A stretch of 64,000 bases of DNA from Donghicola sp041224595 (GCF_041224595.1 NZ_JBGFGN010000129.1:124001-188000); one strand, 5' to 3'; counted from the first letter of the stretch, positions 17,918 through 27,014 are shown. Numbers and translations: made by a program. Notes: generated by a model from the letters alone, not told the origin.

Positions 17918-19165
17918 TTGCTGCCTTCGGTCAGCGTCGTTGTCGTCAGTCAGGGTCGAGAGACCCTGCTGGCGCGCTGTCTGAAAGCGCTTTCCCAGCA
18001 GCAACGCGTCCGTGCTGAAGTCATTGTTGTTACGAGCGACCAAGCGGTTGAATATCTGTCGGAAAAGGGTTGGACGGACCGCGTGAAAGTGGTCCGCATG
18101 AACGACGAAAACATCTCGGTCGCGCGAAACCGCGGCATTGATGAAGCATCAGGGGATGTCGTCGCTTTTATCGATGACGATGCAGTGGCTGAACCGGGCT
18201 GGCTTTACTATCTTCTACAGCCTTTCGTGGATGCTGGCGTTGATGCAGCGTCTGGTTTCACGATCGGGCGCAATGGTTTCAGCTTTCAATGGAAGGCGGA
18301 AACCATTGATGCTGCGGGCGTGAGCCATCCTTTGGCGGTGCCAGAAGATAGGATCTCTGTTTTTACATCTAAGCCCGAGCGCGCAATCAAGACCATCGGT
18401 ACGAACATGGCGGTTCGACGAGAGGCCTTGCTCGCGCTGAATGGTTTCGATCCGCGTTATCGCTTCTATTTGGACGACAGTGATCTGGCGATGCGTTTGG
18501 CTGCGCGGTCAGCTAAACTGGCGATTGTCCCCATGGCGCGAGTCCACCACGCGTTTGCTCCAAGCAGGCGGAGATCGCCCCAGCGAGTGCCGAAAACACT
18601 CTATGAAATTGGGGCCAGTCAGTCTGTCTTCACGAAGACGCACCTCTCGCCCGAGTTAATCCAGAGTGCCGGGCGGGATTTTTGCAAAGCTCAGAAGCAG
18701 CGTTTGATAAAGCTCATGCAGGCAGGTGCTCTGGGGCCAGAGGAAGTGGCCTTCCTCATGGTGACTTTGGAAGATGGCTTGCTGGATGGAAGGTCGCGCA
18801 AAGCCGTTGAACGCGGGCTAGTCCGGGCAAAAGCTGACCGGTTTTTCCCGTTGGTTGATTCGCAAAAGTGCGCAATTTTTGTGCAGAGCGGCCGTATTTT
18901 TGGGCGCAAGTCTCTGAACCAAAGGGCCAAGGACGCCGTGGACGCAGGAGAGCTGGGGATTGTCATAGAGCTTTCACCAACTGCGCTCTACCATTGTCGG
19001 TACTATGATGATGCAGGATTTTGGAAACAACGCGGGGGGATATGGGGGAAAAGCCTTCGTTCCCAATCGCTTTTCAGGCTTTCGACCTTTCAGACGCGTG
19101 CGCGCGCAGAAATTCGCCAATTTTTACGAGAATTCCGGCTTGATGGTTCCGACCATGGAACCTAG
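17918..19165 (+). CDS. Family 2 glycosyltransferase
   Basis: A 415-residue GT-A fold enzyme starting at TTG four bases after cysQ. The nucleotide-sugar domain begins SVSVVVVSQGRETLLARCL. The acidic metal-binding triplet is FIDDDAV (D86-D88), and a second acidic motif YLDDSDLAMRL follows the acceptor region. The final third, about residues 230-415, has no motif I recognise and may bind acceptor or partner proteins. No membrane span is evident, so it should be cytoplasmic. Sugar specificity cannot be read from sequence. Confidence 0.85.
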   Translation: MLPSVSVVVVSQGRETLLARCLKALSQQQRVRAEVIVVTSDQAVEYLSEKGWTDRVKVVRMNDENISVARNRGIDEASGDVVAFIDDDAVAEPGWLYYLLQPFVDAGVDAASGFTIGRNGFSFQWKAETIDAAGVSHPLAVPEDRISVFTSKPERAIKTIGTNMAVRREALLALNGFDPRYRFYLDDSDLAMRLAARSAKLAIVPMARVHHAFAPSRRRSPQRVPKTLYEIGASQSVFTKTHLSPELIQSAGRDFCKAQKQRLIKLMQAGALGPEEVAFLMVTLEDGLLDGRSRKAVERGLVRAKADRFFPLVDSQKCAIFVQSGRIFGRKSLNQRAKDAVDAGELGIVIELSPTALYHCRYYDDAGFWKQRGGIWGKSLRSQSLFRLSTFQTRARAEIRQFLREFRLDGSDHGT

Positions 19166-19188
19166 GCTGCGCTTATTGTGTTAGATCT

Positions 19189-19216
19189 TTGAGCCGCTTT
19201 GCGGCAATGATATTCT
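19189..19216 (+). promoter_or_regulatory. galU: Candidate promoter for galU
   Basis: TTGAGC (19189-19194) and TATTCT (19211-19216) are separated by 16 bases in the gap before galU, suggesting an internal promoter that can express galU-galE apart from the upstream genes. The match to the sigma-70 consensus is moderate. Confidence 0.4.
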
Positions 19217-19235
19217 TAGTTTATCGTCGATCTTC

Positions 19236-19258
19236 ATTCGACAGTTTGTAAGTCGAAT
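19236..19258 (+). promoter_or_regulatory. Inverted repeat in the galU leader
   Basis: ATTCGAC (19236-19242) and GTCGAAT (19252-19258) form a perfect 7-bp dyad with a nine-base spacer, 20 bases downstream of the candidate -10 box and 29 bases before the start codon. It could be an operator for a dimeric regulator or an mRNA hairpin. Confidence 0.4.
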
Positions 19259-19287
19259 TGAACCCGGCAAATGGAAGGCCCATTTAC

Positions 19288-20181
19288 ATGAACAACAAAG
19301 TTACCAAAGCAGTTTTCCCCGTTGCAGGTCTTGGAACGCGGTTCCTTCCTGCCACCAAGTCGGTGCCTAAAGAAATTATGACCTTGGTCGATCGCCCTCT
19401 CATCCAGTATGCGATTGATGAGGCGCGCGCAGCAGGTATCGAAGAATTCATCTTTGTCACGTCGCGCGGCAAGAGTGCCCTCGAAGATTACTTCGATCGC
19501 GCGCCTGAGCTTGAGGCAAACCTCAAGGCGAAGAACAAAACCGAATTGATGAAAGTGCTGGACAGCACAAACATGGACAGTGGCGCGATCGCGTACGTCC
19601 GTCAGAATCAGGCGCTCGGCCTGGGTCACGCGGTATGGTGCGCCCGCCGCCTGCTGGGGAACGAGCCTTTCGCTGTTCTGCTGCCTGATGACGTTATTCA
19701 AGCTGACAAACCCTGTCTGCAGCAGATGGTCGAAGCTTATGCTGAGACTGGCGGCAACATGGTTGCAGCCATGGAAGTCCCCCAAGACCGTGTGTCGGCC
19801 TATGGTGTACTGGACGTCAAAGAAGACATGGGCAATATCGTGTCCGTGAATGGTATGGTCGAAAAACCCAAGCTTGAAGATGCGCCTTCCAATCTCGCTG
19901 TGATCGGTCGCTATATCCTGAGCCCCAAAGTGCTTGAAAATATTGACACAATGGAAGCTGGCGCCGGTGGCGAACTGCAGTTGACCGACGCAATCGCGAA
20001 AGAAATCACGGACAGCGACAACGTTTACGGATACCGCTTCAAAGGCGAACGCTATGACTGTGGATCGAAATCTGGCTTCCTGCAGGCGACGGTCGCCTTT
20101 GGCTTGGCGCGTCCCGATCTGCGTGATGATCTCGAACATTACCTCGAAGACATGATGGCCGCTCGCAAGGCTGCTCAGTAA
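19288..20181 (+). CDS. galU: UTP-glucose-1-phosphate uridylyltransferase
   Basis: A 297-residue nucleotidyltransferase that makes UDP-glucose. The signature GLGTRFLPATK occupies residues 14-24, and EKP and GGELQLTDAI motifs occur in the expected order. The start MNNKVTKAVFPVAG has a GGAAGG ribosome binding site; the frame is open to 19258 but that extension has no support. galE follows after 13 bases. It supplies precursor for the polysaccharide array and for general envelope glycans. Confidence 0.96.
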   Translation: MNNKVTKAVFPVAGLGTRFLPATKSVPKEIMTLVDRPLIQYAIDEARAAGIEEFIFVTSRGKSALEDYFDRAPELEANLKAKNKTELMKVLDSTNMDSGAIAYVRQNQALGLGHAVWCARRLLGNEPFAVLLPDDVIQADKPCLQQMVEAYAETGGNMVAAMEVPQDRVSAYGVLDVKEDMGNIVSVNGMVEKPKLEDAPSNLAVIGRYILSPKVLENIDTMEAGAGGELQLTDAIAKEITDSDNVYGYRFKGERYDCGSKSGFLQATVAFGLARPDLRDDLEHYLEDMMAARKAAQ

Positions 20182-20194
20182 TTGGAACTGACAC

Positions 20195-21178
20195 GTGACA
20201 AATGTTATTGTAACCGGGGGTGCGGGCTACATCGGCTCGCACGCTTGCAAGGTATTGAGGAACGCAGGCTTTACGCCTGTCACCTTCGACAACATTTCAA
20301 CCGGCTGGGAAGAGGCGGTGAAATTCGGCCCTTTCGAAAAAGGTGACTTGCTTGATCGCGCTCGCGTCGACGAAGTTTTTGAAAAGTATAAACCTGTAGC
20401 TGTCATGCACTTTGCCGCCTTTAGCCAAGTCGGCGAGAGCATGAAAGATCCCGGCATGTACTGGCGGAACAATGTGCAGGGGTCGCTGACCCTGATCGAA
20501 GCAGCGGCCGCTGCTGGCTGCCTCAACTTCGTGTTCAGCTCTACCTGTGCCACCTATGGCGAACAGGACGGCGTCATGCTTGACGAAGAATGTGCGCAGT
20601 ATCCGATCAACTCCTATGGTGCGTCCAAGCGCGCCATTGAGGATATTCTGGCGAACTTTGACGACGCCTATGGACTGAAGAGCGTGATTTTCCGCTACTT
20701 TAATGTTGCGGGCGCCGACCCAGAGGCAGAGGTGGGCGAGTTCCACCAACCTGAAACGCACCTTATCCCTGTGATGCTAGATGCCATTGCTGGCAAACGT
20801 CCTGCTTTGACGATTCACGGGACTGATTACGACACTCCCGATGGGACGTGCGTCCGAGATTACGTGCACGTCATGGATCTGGTAGAGGCGCATGTTCTGG
20901 GTGTGAAATGGCTATTGGACGGCAAAGGAAGTCGTGTCTTCAATCTGGGGACCGGATCAGGCTTTTCTGTTCGCGAAGTTATTGATCACTCCCGCGCGGT
21001 GACCAATCAAGACGTACCCTACGAAGAGGGCCCGCGCCGCCCTGGTGATTGTGTGAAGCTTGTATCTGGTTCCAAACGGGCGTTGGATGAACTTGGGTGG
21101 GAGCCCAAGCTTTCTACGTTGGAGCAGATGATTGGCGACGCATGGCGTTGGCACCAAACGGGCCACTACAACAAATAA
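20195..21178 (+). CDS. galE: UDP-glucose 4-epimerase
   Basis: A 327-residue short-chain dehydrogenase/reductase that interconverts UDP-glucose and UDP-galactose with bound NAD. The NAD motif GGAGYIGSH is at 8-16, the catalytic Ser/Thr lies in FSSTCATYGE (about 115-123) and YGASK gives Y141 and K145. It starts at GTG 13 bases after galU. Its 3' end is overlapped by 47 bases by the next glycosyltransferase, so the two are probably translationally coupled. Confidence 0.96.
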   Translation: MTNVIVTGGAGYIGSHACKVLRNAGFTPVTFDNISTGWEEAVKFGPFEKGDLLDRARVDEVFEKYKPVAVMHFAAFSQVGESMKDPGMYWRNNVQGSLTLIEAAAAAGCLNFVFSSTCATYGEQDGVMLDEECAQYPINSYGASKRAIEDILANFDDAYGLKSVIFRYFNVAGADPEAEVGEFHQPETHLIPVMLDAIAGKRPALTIHGTDYDTPDGTCVRDYVHVMDLVEAHVLGVKWLLDGKGSRVFNLGTGSGFSVREVIDHSRAVTNQDVPYEEGPRRPGDCVKLVSGSKRALDELGWEPKLSTLEQMIGDAWRWHQTGHYNK

Positions 21179-22340
21179 GGCTTCGCGCCTTCTGGACCTG
21201 ACGCGGCTTCTGAGCCGCTCAGGTCGCACTTTGACCGGCGTTGACCGTGTTGAGCGTGCCTATCTCTGTGCTTTTCTGGATAGCGATGTTCCGTGTTACG
21301 GCTTGGTTAGAACTAAGCTGGGGTACATTCTGTTAGGCAGTCAGGGCATGGAGGCAATGCGTGCCGGTTCTGTAGACGGCCGCTTGGTGGCGGGTCTGCT
21401 GCCAGTTTTGCGCAAAAGAGCTTTGGGGCGACAACCCAAAGCACTGCTGGCGAAAATGCTCCGTAAACACCTTCCTGCTGGAACCATCTATGTGAACACA
21501 GGACACAGCAACCTGTCCAAGCGCGTGGTGCACGCAGTGCGCAAAGTGCCGGACTCACAGATTGCAGTTCTAATCCATGACACCATCCCACTGGACTTCC
21601 CCGAATACCAAGCAGAAGGCGCAACGGAGCGGTTTCAGAAATTCCTCGCTCGGGCGTGCCGCGAAGCCGATTTGCTGATTTATAATTCAGAGCAAACGAG
21701 GGCCGATGTGGCGCGATGGTGCCCGGTGCATCCCCAAGGTATTGTTGCGCATTTGGGAATAGACTTTGCCGCGCCGGAACCCCGAGAGCTGCCAGAGGGG
21801 GTGCCGCCAGTGGGGCCGTACTTTCTAACTGTGGGCACCATTGAGCCTCGTAAAGCGCATGCCCTTTTGTTGGATGTGTGGGATGAACTCAGGCGGACGT
21901 TGGGGCCAGAGACACCGACATTGCTGATCTGTGGCTCGCGTGGTTGGAAGAACGAATCGGTATTCAACAGGCTGGATGCGCTTGGGCCAAATGATCACAT
22001 CAAAGAGATCGCAGGGCTGACAGATGGTGCGATTGCTGCCTTGATGAAGGGGGCGACTGCCCTATTGTTTCCCAGCTATGCAGAGGGCTTTGGTTTGCCT
22101 CCTGCGGAGGCAGCTCATCACATTACGCCTATTGTATGTAATGACTTACCGATTTATCGAGAATTTCTGGGAAATATACCCATTTACGCGCCCTCGGGTG
22201 ATGCTAAACTTTGGTATCGGGCTGTTATAACGGCTTACGAAAACGCGCTCTCGGAGAATTCCGGCCCGAGTGCAGAAGCGAAACAGTGGTCGCCTCCGAC
22301 GTGGGAGGCACATTTCGAGAGGGTGCTTCGTCTGATCTGA
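21132..22340 (+). CDS. Family 4 (GT-B) glycosyltransferase
   Basis: A 402-residue GT-B enzyme. The C-terminal Rossmann half shows FLTVGTIEPRKAHALLLDVW and FPSYAEGFGLPPAEA, the E-x7-E type nucleotide-sugar region of the GT4 family. The TTG start at 21132 has GGAG seven bases upstream and lies inside galE. No ATG, GTG or TTG occurs in frame between it and the conserved LLDLTRLLSRSGR segment, so the overlap is real unless a CTG is used. Donor and acceptor are unknown. Confidence 0.82.
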   Translation: MATHGVGTKRATTTNKASRLLDLTRLLSRSGRTLTGVDRVERAYLCAFLDSDVPCYGLVRTKLGYILLGSQGMEAMRAGSVDGRLVAGLLPVLRKRALGRQPKALLAKMLRKHLPAGTIYVNTGHSNLSKRVVHAVRKVPDSQIAVLIHDTIPLDFPEYQAEGATERFQKFLARACREADLLIYNSEQTRADVARWCPVHPQGIVAHLGIDFAAPEPRELPEGVPPVGPYFLTVGTIEPRKAHALLLDVWDELRRTLGPETPTLLICGSRGWKNESVFNRLDALGPNDHIKEIAGLTDGAIAALMKGATALLFPSYAEGFGLPPAEAAHHITPIVCNDLPIYREFLGNIPIYAPSGDAKLWYRAVITAYENALSENSGPSAEAKQWSPPTWEAHFERVLRLI

Positions 22341-22374
22341 CGAAGAATTCTGCCCTCTTTTACAAGGGGGTAGA

Positions 22375-23385
22375 TTGGGCGCCATCCAATCATACGGACT
22401 GCGGCTTGAGCGAAAACGCTGGCGCTATCGCGCCATGCGGAAAAGCCGTGAGCTGTCCCCTTTGGTTAACCGCACTGCCTATATCCGGGAGGGAGACCTT
22501 CTGGTCTTCTGTACGCTTCGGAACGAAGCCAAGCGTCTGCCATACTTTCTGGAATACTACCGTGGCCTCGGGATCAATCATTTCCTATTTGTGGACAATG
22601 ACAGTACGGACGGATCTGCCGATTTTCTGGCCGAGCAGCCGGATGTATCGGTCTGGCGCACAAATGCCAGCTACAAGCGTGCCCGCTTTGGCATGGATTG
22701 GATTAACTGGTTGTTGATGAAGTACGGTCACGAACACTGGTGCCTGACCGTCGATCCTGATGAATTCCTGATCTATCCATTCTGCGATACGCGGCCCCTG
22801 CGTGCTTTGACGGACTGGTTGGATGCGTCGTCAATCAAGTCGTTTGGCGCAATGCTTCTTGATATGTACCCAAAGGGGCCATTGGGAACTCTGCCGTACC
22901 GCGCAGGGCAGGACCCGCTCGATATCGCAATGTGGTTCGACAGTGGGAACTACACCATTGAGCGGAACCACAAATACGGCAACCTCTGGATTCAGGGTGG
23001 GCCACGCGCGCGTGTGTTCTTTGCTGACGCACCAGAGCATGCGCCGGCACTCAACAAGGTTCCCTTGGTGAAGTGGGACAACCGCTATGCCTATATCAGT
23101 TCAACCCACTCGCTTTTGCCTCGTGGCTTGAACTTGATTTATGACGAGTGGGGCGGCGAGAAATCATCGGGCGTTCTGCTGCATACCAAGTTCCTTGATA
23201 CCTTCGTCCACAAGGCCGAAGAGGAATTGGAACGCGGACAGCACTATGCGGGCAGCCGTGAATACAAAGTTTACGCAGAGCGTGGCCAAACCAGCCCCGA
23301 TTTGTGGTGCACTTGGTCAGAGAAATACATCAACTGGCGCCAGCTAGAGATTCTGGGCCTCATGTCCAAGGGGAACTGGGCATGA
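22375..23385 (+). CDS. Glycosyltransferase, GT2-like (Glyco_tranf_2_4 type)
   Basis: A 336-residue protein starting at TTG behind a strong AAGGGGG ribosome binding site. The LVFCTLRNEAKRLPYFLEYY segment (about 43-62), FVDNDSTDGS and the CLTVDPDEF acidic motif define the GT2-like family that acts on cell-surface glycans. No membrane segment is seen. The stop codon overlaps the start of the next gene as ATGA, so the two are coupled. The sugar transferred is unknown. Confidence 0.82.
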   Translation: MGAIQSYGLRLERKRWRYRAMRKSRELSPLVNRTAYIREGDLLVFCTLRNEAKRLPYFLEYYRGLGINHFLFVDNDSTDGSADFLAEQPDVSVWRTNASYKRARFGMDWINWLLMKYGHEHWCLTVDPDEFLIYPFCDTRPLRALTDWLDASSIKSFGAMLLDMYPKGPLGTLPYRAGQDPLDIAMWFDSGNYTIERNHKYGNLWIQGGPRARVFFADAPEHAPALNKVPLVKWDNRYAYISSTHSLLPRGLNLIYDEWGGEKSSGVLLHTKFLDTFVHKAEEELERGQHYAGSREYKVYAERGQTSPDLWCTWSEKYINWRQLEILGLMSKGNWA

Positions 23386-25082
23386 CGCTGGGTGTCATTC
23401 TTCTCGTCCACAACGCACTGGATCGCGTTGAACAGGTTGCGCGTCATTGGGCTTCGCACGGAGTGCCGGTGGTGATCCACGCCGACGCGCGGATGTCAAA
23501 GTCCCGCTATCAGATGCTGATTGACGGTCTGGACGACTTGCCGAACATTCGGTTCAGCACGCGCCATAAATGCGAGTGGGGCACTTGGGGACTGGTGGCG
23601 GCCTCTCAGTCGGCAGCCGAGGTGATGCTCGAAGAGTTCCCGCAGGTCCGGCACGTCTATCTGGCGTCTGGCTCATGCCTGCCACTGCGCCCCGTGGAGG
23701 AACTGGTGCAGTACCTGGCAGAGCGTCCGAATACAGATTTCATCGAGTCTGCTACGCTGGCGGATGTGCCTTGGACGATTGGAGGGTTGGACAACGAACG
23801 CTTCACCCTGCGCTTTCCGTTCTCATGGAAAAAGAACCGACGGCTTTTTGATCTAGCGGTCGATTTTCAGCGCCGGTTTCGGATGCATCGCGACCTGCCG
23901 GATGGACTGATTCCACACATGGGAAGTCAGTGGTGGTGTCTGACTCGCCAAACCCTGACGGCCATTCTGCAGGACCCACGCCGCGGGATCTATGAGCGCT
24001 TCTTTAAATATGTGTGGATTCCAGACGAATCCTACTTCCAGACCTTGGTCCGCCTCTATTCGCGGGACATTCAGAGCCGGTCTCTGACCCTTTCGAAGTT
24101 CGATTTCCAAGGCAAACCACACATCTTTTATGATGACCACTTGCAGCTTTTGCGACGTTCCGACTGCTTTGTCGCGCGCAAGATTTGGCCTTATGCAGAC
24201 CGACTCTACAGCGCGTTTTTGACACCTCAGCCGGATGCTTTGAACCGAACAGAGCCGAACCCCGGCAAAATCGACCGGATTTTCGCCAAAGCGGTCGAGC
24301 GTCGGACTCAGGGCCGGACGGGCCTCTACATGCAGAGTCGGTTTCCGAACCCCGATTGGGAAAACGGCTTCACCGCTTCGGAATACTCCGTATTTGAAGG
24401 GTTCACCGAGCTGTTCGAAGATTTCGAAAGCTGGCTTGCACGCCTAACGAGTGCGCGCGTCCATGGCTATCTGTTCGGTCCAGACCGCGTTCACTACGAA
24501 GGCGACGTGAGGGTCATCAACGGCGCCATGACGGATTCCGCAAAGCTGCGTGACCGAAATCCGAGTGCATTTCTGACCAACCTCGTATGGAATACGCGAG
24601 GGGAGCGTCAGTGTTTTCAGGTCAGCCCTGCGGACCACATCCAGCAGGTTGAATGGGATATCGCAAAGGATCCCAATGCACAGATTTCAGTGATCACCGG
24701 CGCATGGGCCGTCCCACTGTTCCGATCAAATCTGGATTTCTCGGAGATCCGACGCACTGCGGCCGAGTTGCAACGCAGAGAAAGCCGACATCTGGACGTG
24801 CTTCGCTCGCCTTATGCCAAGGCGCGCATCCATATCTGGAGCCTCGCTGAATTTGTTGAGGCACCGATGGAGCCCTTGCAAGCGATCATCAGTGAAATCG
24901 GGCAGACTGATAAACGTCGCCTTACAGAAGCGCCGAAGATGGTCGATCTTGCTGGATTCGCACAATTCCTACAGAATCTAAAAAATCAGGGCATGCACCC
25001 CTATCTAACCGGCGATTTTCCGAACACACTCGAAGAGCGGGAGAAACCGCGCAAACCGCGTAAACCCTATTTGGTAAAGTAA
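23382..25082 (+). CDS. GT14-like core-2/I-branching glycosyltransferase, two-domain
   Basis: A 566-residue protein. Residues 1-260 resemble beta-1,6-N-acetylglucosaminyltransferases: GVILLVHNALDRVEQVARHW, a YLASGSCLPLRP segment and WWCLTRQT. The remaining 300 residues form a second domain found attached to this enzyme type in Rhodobacteraceae, of unknown function. The start MTLGVILLVHN overlaps the previous stop by four bases; the frame is open further up to 23304 but inside the previous gene. It probably adds a branch sugar. The C-terminus is basic (EKPRKPRKPYLVK). Confidence 0.8.
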   Translation: MTLGVILLVHNALDRVEQVARHWASHGVPVVIHADARMSKSRYQMLIDGLDDLPNIRFSTRHKCEWGTWGLVAASQSAAEVMLEEFPQVRHVYLASGSCLPLRPVEELVQYLAERPNTDFIESATLADVPWTIGGLDNERFTLRFPFSWKKNRRLFDLAVDFQRRFRMHRDLPDGLIPHMGSQWWCLTRQTLTAILQDPRRGIYERFFKYVWIPDESYFQTLVRLYSRDIQSRSLTLSKFDFQGKPHIFYDDHLQLLRRSDCFVARKIWPYADRLYSAFLTPQPDALNRTEPNPGKIDRIFAKAVERRTQGRTGLYMQSRFPNPDWENGFTASEYSVFEGFTELFEDFESWLARLTSARVHGYLFGPDRVHYEGDVRVINGAMTDSAKLRDRNPSAFLTNLVWNTRGERQCFQVSPADHIQQVEWDIAKDPNAQISVITGAWAVPLFRSNLDFSEIRRTAAELQRRESRHLDVLRSPYAKARIHIWSLAEFVEAPMEPLQAIISEIGQTDKRRLTEAPKMVDLAGFAQFLQNLKNQGMHPYLTGDFPNTLEEREKPRKPRKPYLVK

Positions 25083-25088
25083 ATTTCT

Positions 25089-26531
25089 ATGTCGTCAAAA
25101 TTCGATTTGTTTGTTGTCTTGGCTGAAATGCGAACGGGCAGCAACTTTCTCGAGACGAACCTGAATGCTCTGGACGGTGTTAGCTGTCATGGCGAGGCGT
25201 TCAATCCGTTCTTCATCGGCTACCCCAATGCCGACGAGGTTCTGGGCATCACGCAGGATAAACGCGAGGATGATCCGGATCACTTGCTGGATGCGGTGCG
25301 CGGTGCTGAGGGGCTAAATGGCTTTCGCTATTTTCACGATCACGACCCGCGCGTGATTGATGGGCTTCTGGCCGATCCGCGATGCGCCAAGATTATCCTG
25401 ACTCGCAATCCGGTCGAAAGCTATGTGTCTTGGAAGATCGCGCAGGCGACTGGTCAGTGGAAACTGACTGATGCCAAAAACCGCCGAGACGGGCAGGCGG
25501 AATTCAAAGGCGACGAGTTCATTAGCCATATCGAGACGCTGCAAGCCTTTCAAACGAAGGTGCTGCGGGCGCTGCAAACCACTGGGCAGACGGCGTTCTA
25601 TGTTGCCTACGAGGATTTACAGGACGTTGATGTGATGAACGGGATGGCTGCGTTCTTGGGTGTCGATGCGCGCCTTCCGGAACTGGATAAGAAGCTGAAA
25701 AAGCAAAACCCTGCGCCTCTGTCGTCGAAGGTGGCGAACTTCGATGAGATGGAGAGCGCGTTGTCGCGACTTGATCGTTTTGATCTGACGCGCACCCCGA
25801 ATTTCGAGCCACGCCGGAATGCCATGGTCCCGACCTATGTGGCTGCGGCCGAAGCGCCCCTTCTGTTCTTGCCGCTGCGATCGGGGGTAGAGGATGCGGT
25901 GTGTGACTGGATGGCCGCGCTGGACGGCGTGCAAGTCGACGCATTACTGAGCGATTTCACTCAGAAGCCTTTGCGCAAGTGGAAGCGCGTGAACCGAGGA
26001 CATCGCACCTTTACGGTGGTCACGCATCCGCTGACCCGTGCGCATCGCGTGTTTTGCGAGCGTATTTTGGGGACTGGCCCCTGCGCCTTTGGCGAAATTC
26101 GCGAGGTTCTGCGGAAACGCTACAAATTGCCGATCCCCAAGAAGGGCGCTGGCGAAGCGTATGCTGCTGCTGCGCACCGGCTGGCGTTCCTAGGGTTCTT
26201 GCAGTGGCTCAAGGGCAATCTGGCAGGGCAGACGAGTATCAGGGTCGACCCCGGTTGGGCGTCGCAGTCGCAGATGATCCAAGGCTTTGCCGAATTCAAT
26301 TTGCCTGACCTGATTGTCAGGGAAGAACAGATTGAACTGGGGCTGACGCAAGTGTGCCAGCAGATTGGTCGAGATATGACTGCGTTTTCGGGCGTTGCAG
26401 AGCCGGATAGCCCGGTGCCGCTCGCAGAGATCTACGACGACGAAATAGAAAGCGCGTGCAAGGAAGCTTACACGCGCGACTACATGATGTTGGGCTACGG
26501 CCCCTGGAATAGACGAGGTCAGGCCGCTTGA
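25089..26531 (+). CDS. NodH/Stf0-like PAPS-dependent sulfotransferase
   Basis: A 480-residue protein beginning MSSKFDLFVVLAEMRTGSNF. The RTGSNF motif (15-20) matches the 5'-phosphosulfate-binding loop and TRNPVESYVSWK (105-116) the 3'-phosphate-binding element with R106 and S111, so PAPS is the likely donor. The C-terminal half has a second region (THPLTRAHRVFCERIL) that also looks sulfotransferase-like but lacks an obvious P-loop. The gene begins six bases after the GT14-like gene and is last in the array. Its last 13 bases overlap convergent ptsN. A carbohydrate acceptor is inferred from context. Confidence 0.82.
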   Translation: MSSKFDLFVVLAEMRTGSNFLETNLNALDGVSCHGEAFNPFFIGYPNADEVLGITQDKREDDPDHLLDAVRGAEGLNGFRYFHDHDPRVIDGLLADPRCAKIILTRNPVESYVSWKIAQATGQWKLTDAKNRRDGQAEFKGDEFISHIETLQAFQTKVLRALQTTGQTAFYVAYEDLQDVDVMNGMAAFLGVDARLPELDKKLKKQNPAPLSSKVANFDEMESALSRLDRFDLTRTPNFEPRRNAMVPTYVAAAEAPLLFLPLRSGVEDAVCDWMAALDGVQVDALLSDFTQKPLRKWKRVNRGHRTFTVVTHPLTRAHRVFCERILGTGPCAFGEIREVLRKRYKLPIPKKGAGEAYAAAAHRLAFLGFLQWLKGNLAGQTSIRVDPGWASQSQMIQGFAEFNLPDLIVREEQIELGLTQVCQQIGRDMTAFSGVAEPDSPVPLAEIYDDEIESACKEAYTRDYMMLGYGPWNRRGQAA

Positions 26532-26983
26532 TTGGCCTGATCTTCGGTCAGCACCGCGTGCAGCGTGACCGCTTCGTGATTGGCGCGCAGCTTGGTTCGC
26601 ATGGCCTGGTCTTTCAGCGTACGTGACACGACGGCTAGGGCTTTGAGGTGCTCGACCCCAGCGTCTTCGGGCGCGAACAGCGCAAAGACAAGATCGACAG
26701 GCTTACGATCCACCGAGCCGAAATCCACGGGCTTTTCCAGACGCAGAAACACGCCCTGAACACGGTCAATCTCTGCCAGACGGGCATGGGGCAGGGCAAC
26801 GCCATGGCCCACACCTGTCGGGCCAAGGCTTTCGCGTTCCACCAGCGCCTCGACGGCGCGGGCGCTGGGGATGCCCAAAGCTGCCTCAGTCAGGTCTCCG
26901 ATATCCTGAAACAGACGTTTTTTACTAGAACAACCAATAAGGGTCTTCACCGCCTGCGGCGACAGAATATCTGAGATTTGCAT
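26519..26983 (-). CDS. ptsN: Nitrogen-type PTS EIIA protein
   Basis: A 154-residue regulatory phosphotransferase protein. The phosphorylated histidine lies in GHGVALPHAR at about residue 66. It acts in the PTS-Ntr chain with EI-Ntr and NPr and links nitrogen, carbon and potassium status to regulation. The start MQISDILSPQAVKTL is chosen from the family N-terminus; the frame extends to 27076 inside hpf. It follows hpf by about 30 bases, the usual order in alphaproteobacteria, though rpoN is not in this window. Confidence 0.94.
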   Translation of the reverse strand: MQISDILSPQAVKTLIGCSSKKRLFQDIGDLTEAALGIPSARAVEALVERESLGPTGVGHGVALPHARLAEIDRVQGVFLRLEKPVDFGSVDRKPVDLVFALFAPEDAGVEHLKALAVVSRTLKDQAMRTKLRANHEAVTLHAVLTEDQANQAA

Positions 26984-27014
26984 GAGTTCGCTTTTGCCTA
27001 GGGCTTTCGCGGCG

